A stretch of DNA of 49,147 bases, from assembly GCA_016213625.1 (NCBI GenBank), contig JACQZZ010000057.1, forward strand, positions 1 to 49,147, in the 5' to 3' direction. The notes under the pieces were generated by a model that saw nothing but the letters and a program-made list of their open reading frames with translations, was not told the origin of the DNA and did not search any database. Position 1 is the first letter of the stretch. The number at the start of each line of letters is the position of its first letter. Both the position numbers and the translations under genes were made by a program. The stretch comes from Actinomycetota bacterium. Its GTDB lineage: Bacteria; Actinomycetota; Acidimicrobiia; Acidimicrobiales; Ilumatobacteraceae. Positions 44,163 to 49,147 of the stretch are shown here, in pieces.

Positions 44163-44832
44163 GACGCGCACACGCCTCGGCCGCTCGCGGGTCGGCCAGG
44201 GTGGCCTCGATGGCCGCGCGGAAGTCGTCGACATGCGCCACGGAGCGGTGCGCGGCCAGTGGCAGCGACGGCACCAGTGGCCCATGGTCGATGATGTTGA
44301 GGTGGCCCACCGTGGCCGGCTCGCTCTCGGCCAGGAACTCGAAGGAGAGCGCGTCGATCGAGGCCACCTGGGCTTCACCGGCGGCGACCGCCCGCATGCT
44401 GGCCACGTGACCGCCGGTGGTGACCACTCGGTCAGGCGTCCCACGCCAGGCCCATTGCAGGCTGATCCAGCCCGACAGGCTGTCGGGTCCGTTCCTCGCC
44501 ACCACGGCAGCGGGATCGGCCTTCCAGTGCTCGATGCCGAGCGGCTTCGACGCCACCAGCACCGACCGGTACCGGCCGCCGGCGGCGAAGGGCGCCACCA
44601 CGTCGAACGAGCCGATGGCGGTGAGATGCGCCTGTCGTGTCACCAGCGGCCACGCACACGTCTGCCCCATCGCCAGTGCCGGGGACGACAACGCTGTGTC
44701 CAGATCCACGTCCCAGGCCAACGAGTCCGGTGGGTCGACCGACGCGGGAAGGTGCGAGCGGAGCACGGACCAGAACGTGTCGTACGCGTCGCGTAGATGC
44801 GCGAACGGGTACATGGAGAGCGACGCGATCAC
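44083..44832 (-). CDS. PhnD-like (PF12974) phosphate/phosphonate-type binding protein without signal peptide
   Basis: 249 residues with a periplasmic-binding fold: IASLSMYPFAHLRDAYDTFW at the start, QTCAWPLVTRQ, a hinge near YRSVLVASK, and a C-terminal FVPFDDADYQTVRSL. There is no signal peptide or lipobox, so it is probably cytosolic and not the receptor of a normal ABC importer; no permease or ATPase lies nearby. The GTG at 44832 has GAGG directly upstream and lies 7 bases after the desaturase stop. Its 3' end overlaps the IclR gene by 80 bases, an unusually long convergent overlap. Confidence 0.8.
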   Translation of the reverse strand: MIASLSMYPFAHLRDAYDTFWSVLRSHLPASVDPPDSLAWDVDLDTALSSPALAMGQTCAWPLVTRQAHLTAIGSFDVVAPFAAGGRYRSVLVASKPLGIEHWKADPAAVVARNGPDSLSGWISLQWAWRGTPDRVVTTGGHVASMRAVAAGEAQVASIDALSFEFLAESEPATVGHLNIIDHGPLVPSLPLAAHRSVAHVDDFRAAIEATLADPRAAEACARLRIRGFVPFDDADYQTVRSLVPPPAH

Positions 44833-44839
44833 CCTCGGA

Positions 44840-45763
44840 TCATGTCAGACCACGGCTGCCGTACGGCCGGGCCCCCGGCGAACCGGGGTGGTCCGGCTGG
44901 CAGAACGGGGTGAAGAAGTATGTGCGCAGCACCTCGAAGTAGCTGCGGTACAGACCCGCGCCCTCTGCAGCGATCTGATCGGAGCCCATCGCGCGATGCA
45001 GCGCCGGGATGCCGTACCACGCGACGTCGGGGTCGGCGTGATGCGTGTGGTGCAGGTTGATGTTCAAGAACAGCAGCGACAGCACCGGGCCGGCCTTCAC
45101 CACCGCCGAGCGAGTTCCCTCGGGCACGGCGCAGTGCTCGACGAACGACCGCAACGAACTGATGGCCGCGCCGCCGAACACGAACCCGAACAGGTACACC
45201 CATGGGTTGAATCCGACCACCCAGAACAGCCACCACGCGAAGGGCACGACGAGTGCGAGGTGGACGAGCCACGGTGTACGCACGGAGGCACTGCCCATCT
45301 TCCGCACGTCCCTGGCCCAGAAGCGCAGCACCATGCGGGGCACGCCGACGGTGAAGCGGCCGGGGGTGGTGCGCAGGAACAGCATGTAGCGCCGATGCAT
45401 CGGCGACGCGGCCTGCCACGCCTCGGGAGTGAAGTACGTGGACTCGGGGTCGTCGAACGGGTCGGTGAGGTTCGAGCGATGGTGCTGCACGTGCGACTGC
45501 CGATAGCGCCCGAACGGGATCCACAGACTCAGCGGCACGTACCCGATGGCCGTGTTGACCGAGTTCCACTTGGTGGGATGACCGTGCAGCAGCTCGTGAC
45601 CGATGGAGAGGGACAGTCCTCCGAGGTACACCAACACCACCACCTGCGCGGGCCACGGAATGTGGTCGTGGCCCAGTACGACGCCGAGCCAGGCTGCGTA
45701 GAAACCGACGATCACCACGACAGTCGGCCACTCGATGGTTGTGCGGGTCCGCCCTTCGGACAA
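44840..45763 (-). CDS. Membrane fatty acid desaturase family protein
   Basis: 307 residues, about four TM helices. The three His boxes of a di-iron membrane desaturase or hydroxylase are complete: HELLHGH at 56-62, HVQHH at 91-95 and HHTHH at 238-242. The LTDPFDDPEST segment after box 2 marks a subgroup whose substrates are mostly unknown, so a fatty acyl chain is only the default guess. The start is a TTG at 45763, preceded by a very G-rich Shine-Dalgarno. It is the first gene of a unit with the PhnD-like protein. Confidence 0.85.
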   Translation of the reverse strand: MSEGRTRTTIEWPTVVVIVGFYAAWLGVVLGHDHIPWPAQVVVLVYLGGLSLSIGHELLHGHPTKWNSVNTAIGYVPLSLWIPFGRYRQSHVQHHRSNLTDPFDDPESTYFTPEAWQAASPMHRRYMLFLRTTPGRFTVGVPRMVLRFWARDVRKMGSASVRTPWLVHLALVVPFAWWLFWVVGFNPWVYLFGFVFGGAAISSLRSFVEHCAVPEGTRSAVVKAGPVLSLLFLNINLHHTHHADPDVAWYGIPALHRAMGSDQIAAEGAGLYRSYFEVLRTYFFTPFCQPDHPGSPGARPYGSRGLT

Positions 45764-45796
45764 CCCTCCCCCTTCCGGTTCGATGGATGTGCCGGA

Positions 45797-45818
45797 AGAT
45801 TACTGGAACAGTTGTCCC
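45797..45818 (-). promoter_or_regulatory. Desaturase promoter with near-palindromic operator
   Basis: On the minus strand TAATCT (45797-45802) fits a -10. Three bases upstream of it is GGGACAACTGTTCC (45805-45818), an imperfect inverted repeat in the -35/-10 spacer, where a repressor would act. It has one mismatch to a GAAC-N4-GTTC LexA-like core, too little for that call. Confidence 0.35.
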
Positions 45819-45847
45819 GGCGTAGGGTCATACGTCCCGAGTTGCCG

Positions 45848-46993
45848 TCACTGGAACGTGGCCCGTTCGCTGGCGGTGCGGGCGAGCATCTGCTCGTCGA
45901 GCCGCGCACCGAGGCCCGGCTCGCTCCCGAGCTCGATCCAACCGCCGACGGCGTGCAGCGGCGAGGTGAGCGCATAGTCACGACGGTCGAGCCCCCACTC
46001 GGGCGGGTCGTACGGCCATTCCACCCACAGCGACCCCTCATGACCCACCGTGCCGGCCGCGAGGTGCAGGTTGGCCATCACGCCGATGCCGTTGCCCCAC
46101 GTGTGCGGCGTGAAGACCATTCCCGCCGCCGACACGTCACGAGCGAGGGGTGCGAGCCCACTGATGCCTCCGGTGCACACACAGTCGGGTTGGAACACGT
46201 CGAGGCACCCGCGCTGGAGCAACTCGCGGAACTCGTAGGGCTCGCGGGTCATCTCGCCGCCCGCGATGCGCATCGAACCGATGGTCGCCACTCGTCGACG
46301 GAGTTCGGCCATCCCCGCGTAGTCGCCTCGGTGCAGCGGTTCCTCCATCCAGAACACGGCCTCGGCGCTCAGCCGCTGCGCCACGACCCACGCTCGCTCC
46401 ACGTCCCACGGCTGGGCCGTGTCCCAGGGCATTCGCCACCCCTGGTTGCAGTCGACCATCAGGGTCAGCGCATCACCCAACTCGTCACGGATCGCCGCGA
46501 CGACGGCCAGGTCGTCGTCGATGGAGGGCCGGCCGAAACGTACCTTGAAGGCGCCGAAGCCCTCGTCGAGCATCTGCCGGACGACCGTCACCATCTGCGC
46601 CACAGGGCGGTGAACGGCGCTGGACGCATACAGGCGCAGGCGCGGGTCGGTGCCGCCGAGCATCTGCCACACGGGACGGCCCTGGATCTTCCCCGCCAGG
46701 TCCCAGAGCGCGATGTCGAGTGGCCACGGTCGACCGGCATGGAACTCGATGTTCGCCAGCCGAGCCGCGTGCGACGACAGGTCGAGCGGATCCGTGCCGA
46801 TGAACCACTTCGCGTAGTCCTGGAACCCGTACATCACATCGCCCGACCCGACGCCCTCGCGACCCTCGGAGTCGCGCACACGCACCACCGTGACCGGGAA
46901 TCGAGTGCGCGGCTGCGGGTCCCAGGACGCCGGAAACGGGGGCTCCAGCGGCAGCTGGTGGTGGGTGATGTCGATCGCGACGATCTCGCTCAT
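45848..46993 (-). CDS. Mandelate racemase / muconate lactonizing family enzyme (enolase superfamily)
   Basis: 381 residues. The N-terminal capping domain precedes a barrel with the superfamily residues: FKVRFG (Lys acid/base strand), metal ligands in VDCNQGW, WMEEP and AGGEMTRE, then FQPDCVCTGG and the His of VFTPHTWGNG. The His-Asp pair suggests an acid-sugar dehydratase or racemase of the MR subgroup. The substrate cannot be read from sequence. It is transcribed away from the MttB-like gene with 65 bases between starts, and GGGGGAG precedes the ATG. Confidence 0.86.
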   Translation of the reverse strand: MSEIVAIDITHHQLPLEPPFPASWDPQPRTRFPVTVVRVRDSEGREGVGSGDVMYGFQDYAKWFIGTDPLDLSSHAARLANIEFHAGRPWPLDIALWDLAGKIQGRPVWQMLGGTDPRLRLYASSAVHRPVAQMVTVVRQMLDEGFGAFKVRFGRPSIDDDLAVVAAIRDELGDALTLMVDCNQGWRMPWDTAQPWDVERAWVVAQRLSAEAVFWMEEPLHRGDYAGMAELRRRVATIGSMRIAGGEMTREPYEFRELLQRGCLDVFQPDCVCTGGISGLAPLARDVSAAGMVFTPHTWGNGIGVMANLHLAAGTVGHEGSLWVEWPYDPPEWGLDRRDYALTSPLHAVGGWIELGSEPGLGARLDEQMLARTASERATFQ

Positions 46994-47044
46994 GTCTCCC
47001 CCGATTCTTGAGACAACCGTACAAGGAATGGCATCCCCGGCGTG

Positions 47045-47050
47045 TAGTGT
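47045..47050 (+). promoter_or_regulatory. Probable -10 element of the mttB-like operon (TAGTGT)
   Basis: TAGTGT lies 8 bases before the GTG at 47059, the leaderless pattern. It favours that start over the in-frame ATG at 47008. Confidence 0.45.
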
Positions 47051-47058
47051 CGCACGCC

Positions 47059-48624
47059 GTGAGCGAGATCGCAGGGGACCTCAACACCGGCCGCCGTCGA
47101 GGGGGCCGCGAGCGCAGCGCAGAGAGTCGCGGACCACGGCTTCCGGAGCAGATCCCCTACCGCCAGCCGTACATGCGGCTGCAGCACACCGAGGTCGTCT
47201 CGGCCGACGAACTCGAGTCCATCCACGAGGCATCGCTGCAGATCCTCGAGCGCGTCGGCATGGAGTTCAACGACCCCGAGTCGCGCAGCATCATCCGCGA
47301 GGCGGGCGCCGACGTCGACGAGACCACGATGCGAGTGCGGTTCCCTCGCGAGCTGGTCGAGCAGAAGGTGGCGCTCGCGCCGTCGGAGTTCACGCTGCAC
47401 AGCTGGAACCCCGCCCGGAACGTGCGCATCGGCGGCCGCTGGATGGCGTTCGCCACCGTGGCGAGCACGCCTCACTACGTCGATCGCAACGGCGTTCGCA
47501 AGGCCGGCGATCGTGAAGGATTCCGCGACCTGCTCAAGCTCGCCCAACAGCTCGACATCATCCACTACATCGGCGGCTATCCGGTCGAGCCCATCGATCT
47601 CCACGCATCGGTTCGTCACCTCGAGGCCTCGTACGACATCCTCACCATGACCGACAAGGGGCTGCACTGCTACAGCCTCGGACGCCAGCGCAATCGCGAC
47701 TGCCTCGAGATGGTGCGCATCGCCCGCGGCATCGACGCGGCCACGCTCGACCGCGAGCCGTCGGTCATCACCGTCGTCAACACCAACTCACCGTTGAAGC
47801 TCGACATCCCGATGGCGCAGGGCATGATCGAGTTCGCCCAGCACAACCAGCCGGTGGTGGTCACCCCGTTCACGCTGGCGGGAGCGATGGCGCCCATCAC
47901 GCTGGCCGGTGCGCTCGCCCAACAGAACGCCGAGGCCCTCGCCGGTATCACGCTCATCCAGTGCATCAACCCCGGCGCACCGGCCATGTACGGCGGGTTC
48001 ACCTCGAACGTCGACATGCAGTCGGGGTCGCCGGCGTTCGGTACGCCCGAGTACGTGCGCACGGCGATGGTGGGTGGCCAGTTGGCACGCCGATACGGCA
48101 TCCCGTTCCGCAGCTCCAACGTGTGCGCGGCCAACGCGCTAGACGCACAGGCTGCCTACGAGAGCGTGTTCTCGCTCTGGGGCGCCATCATGGGCGGCGT
48201 CAACTTCCTGATGCACGGTGCCGGCTGGATGGAGGGCGGTCTGCACGCCAGCCTCGAGAAGATGCTGCTCGACGCCGACCTGCTGCAGATGGTGGCGAAG
48301 ATGCTCGAGCCGGTGGTCGTCGACGCCGACACCTTGGCCGTCAGCACCGTCGAGGAAGTCGGTCCCGGCGGTCACTTCTTCGGCACGCAGCACACGCAGG
48401 ACCGGTTCCGCGACGCCTTCTATCGACCCATCCTCAGCGATTGGCGCAACTACGAGAGCTGGGACGAAGCCGGGCGGCCGACCGCCGACCAGAAGGCGCA
48501 CCGCCTCGTCGAGCAGTACCTCGCCGCCTACCAGGAACCGGCCATGGATCCGGCCGTGAAGGCCGAGCTCCGCGCGTTCGTCGATCGACGCATCGGCGAG
48601 GGCGGCGTACCCACCGATTTCTGA
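47059..48624 (+). CDS. MttB-family (trimethylamine/betaine) methyltransferase, non-pyrrolysine
   Basis: 521 residues. MttB-fold landmarks: ESIHEASLQILERVGMEF at about 55-72, then VNTNSPLKLD, FTLAGAMAPITLAGALAQQNAEALAG, and MGGVNFLMHGAGWMEGGL near 375-392. The frame has no internal TAG, so no pyrrolysine is used. Such members include glycine betaine methyltransferases that pass a methyl group to a corrinoid protein. A DMGDH-type flavoprotein follows after 33 bases, supporting stepwise demethylation of a quaternary amine. No corrinoid protein gene is in view. The first 30 residues are basic and poorly conserved. Confidence 0.87.
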   Translation: MSEIAGDLNTGRRRGGRERSAESRGPRLPEQIPYRQPYMRLQHTEVVSADELESIHEASLQILERVGMEFNDPESRSIIREAGADVDETTMRVRFPRELVEQKVALAPSEFTLHSWNPARNVRIGGRWMAFATVASTPHYVDRNGVRKAGDREGFRDLLKLAQQLDIIHYIGGYPVEPIDLHASVRHLEASYDILTMTDKGLHCYSLGRQRNRDCLEMVRIARGIDAATLDREPSVITVVNTNSPLKLDIPMAQGMIEFAQHNQPVVVTPFTLAGAMAPITLAGALAQQNAEALAGITLIQCINPGAPAMYGGFTSNVDMQSGSPAFGTPEYVRTAMVGGQLARRYGIPFRSSNVCAANALDAQAAYESVFSLWGAIMGGVNFLMHGAGWMEGGLHASLEKMLLDADLLQMVAKMLEPVVVDADTLAVSTVEEVGPGGHFFGTQHTQDRFRDAFYRPILSDWRNYESWDEAGRPTADQKAHRLVEQYLAAYQEPAMDPAVKAELRAFVDRRIGEGGVPTDF

Positions 48625-48657
48625 ATCAGCAATTCGCACGTCAACAAGGGGACAGCA

Positions 48658-49147
48658 ATGAAGTCATCGGCACAGGTCGTCGTCATCGGTGGCGGCGTGG
48701 TCGGAGCGAGCGTGCTCTACCACCTCACCAGGGAGGGGTGGACCGACGTCGTGCTCGTCGAGAAGGCCACGCTCACGTCGGGCAGCACGTGGCACGCCGC
48801 CGGTGGCATGCACACGCTGAACGGTGATCCCAACGTGGCTCGCCTGCAGCAGTACACGGTGAACCTCTACAAGGAGATCGAGAAGGAGTCCGGCCAGGCC
48901 TGTGGCATCCATCTCCCCGGTGGCCTCATGGTGGCCGACACCCCCGAGCGCCTCGACTGGCTGCGCATGGCGCAGGCACGCGGCCGATACCTGGGCATGA
49001 ACCTCGAGATCATCTCGATGAAGGAGGCGAAGGAGCTCAACCCGCTGATGGAGGAGGAGTTCTTCGTCGGCGCACTATGGGACGAACACGAAGGCAGCGT
49101 GGACCCCACCGGTGTCACCCACGCGTACACCATCTGCGCTCGCAACC
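48658..49147 (+). CDS. FAD-dependent oxidoreductase, dimethylglycine/sarcosine dehydrogenase type (3' end outside window)
   Basis: The first 163 codons are visible. The Rossmann dinucleotide motif is VVVIGGGVVGASVLYHL (about 7-23). The TSGSTWHAAGG segment near 41-51 carries the His to which FAD is covalently bound in DMGDH and SARDH. The downstream PEGLxVA-like segment (LPGGLMVADTPER) fits that family. A Shine-Dalgarno (AAGGGG) lies 7 bases before the ATG. With the MttB-like gene it forms a likely operon that oxidises N-methyl groups. The folate-binding C-terminal domain, if present, lies outside the window. Confidence 0.87.
   Translation, partial: MKSSAQVVVIGGGVVGASVLYHLTREGWTDVVLVEKATLTSGSTWHAAGGMHTLNGDPNVARLQQYTVNLYKEIEKESGQACGIHLPGGLMVADTPERLDWLRMAQARGRYLGMNLEIISMKEAKELNPLMEEEFFVGALWDEHEGSVDPTGVTHAYTICARN

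Noticed and set aside
45805..45818. LexA (SOS) box upstream of the desaturase
   Set aside because: One mismatch in the GAAC-N4-GTTC core and poor flanks; the target would also be an unlikely SOS gene.
47059..48624. Pyrrolysine-containing MttB
   Set aside because: The reading frame has no internal TAG, and no pyl genes are in the window.

Overview
This 49 kb window comes from a high-GC actinobacterium, most likely an acidimicrobiial (Ilumatobacter-like) lineage. That placement is inferred from gene content, not from a marker search. The signs are phosphatidylinositol-mannoside (PIM) genes (pgsA, a PatA-like acyltransferase, pimA), F420-type luciferase-like oxidoreductases, FadD36/FAAL-type acyl ligases, CsoR and IclR regulators, frequent GTG starts and very tight packing. 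There are no RNA genes, transposases, CRISPR arrays or prophage genes. No gap without a gene exceeds about 200 bases.

Region 1 (1-15,800) is a housekeeping block, mostly on the minus strand: patA-like/pgsA, ruvC-ruvA-ruvB, a Nudix hydrolase, a 1-Cys peroxiredoxin, yebC, pdxT, pdxS, htpX, lemA, pimA, a flap-type 5' nuclease and a thioredoxin-TPR protein. The set resembles the mycobacterial pgsA1-patA-pimA-pdxS-pdxT-yebC-ruvCAB neighbourhood in rearranged order. Plus-strand insertions are a dienelactone hydrolase, a large lipoprotein esterase and an LLM oxidoreductase. The segment between the dienelactone hydrolase and ruvB carries two perfect palindromes and is bounded by imperfect 23-base direct repeats.

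Region 2 (15,800-35,300) is metabolic and mixed: a phosphotransferase, a PAC2 protein, a LysR regulator with a divergent small gene, a Tat-exported phosphoesterase lipoprotein, a second LLM enzyme, a nucleoside deaminase, an SDR, a DUF2277 protein, a UvrD-HRDC helicase with an unusual N-terminus, an HDAC-like deacylase coupled to a fatty-acyl-AMP ligase, a cyclase-family protein, leuS, a CsoR-family repressor, and a TetR/FadD36 pair.

Region 3 (35,300-44,200) is the most interesting. It is one minus-strand operon in which every junction overlaps by 1-4 bases: hutH, hutU, a PhyH-type 2-oxoglutarate dioxygenase, a peptide-deformylase-family protein, hutF, hutI and a YeiH-type exporter. It is read divergently from an IclR regulator across only 30 bases. 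HutF makes N-formylglutamate, but no HutG is visible here. The deformylase-fold protein abutting hutF is a good candidate for that missing step. The dioxygenase and exporter suggest a modified, perhaps sulfur-bearing, imidazole substrate.

Region 4 (44,080-49,147) holds a PhnD-like binding protein without a signal peptide, a membrane desaturase, an enolase-superfamily enzyme and, divergently, a non-pyrrolysine MttB-family methyltransferase followed by a DMGDH/SARDH-type flavoprotein that runs off the window. This suggests quaternary-amine or betaine breakdown.

Across the window many genes show TANNNT followed by 6-10 bases and then the start codon. This points to widespread leaderless transcription and was used to choose several starts.
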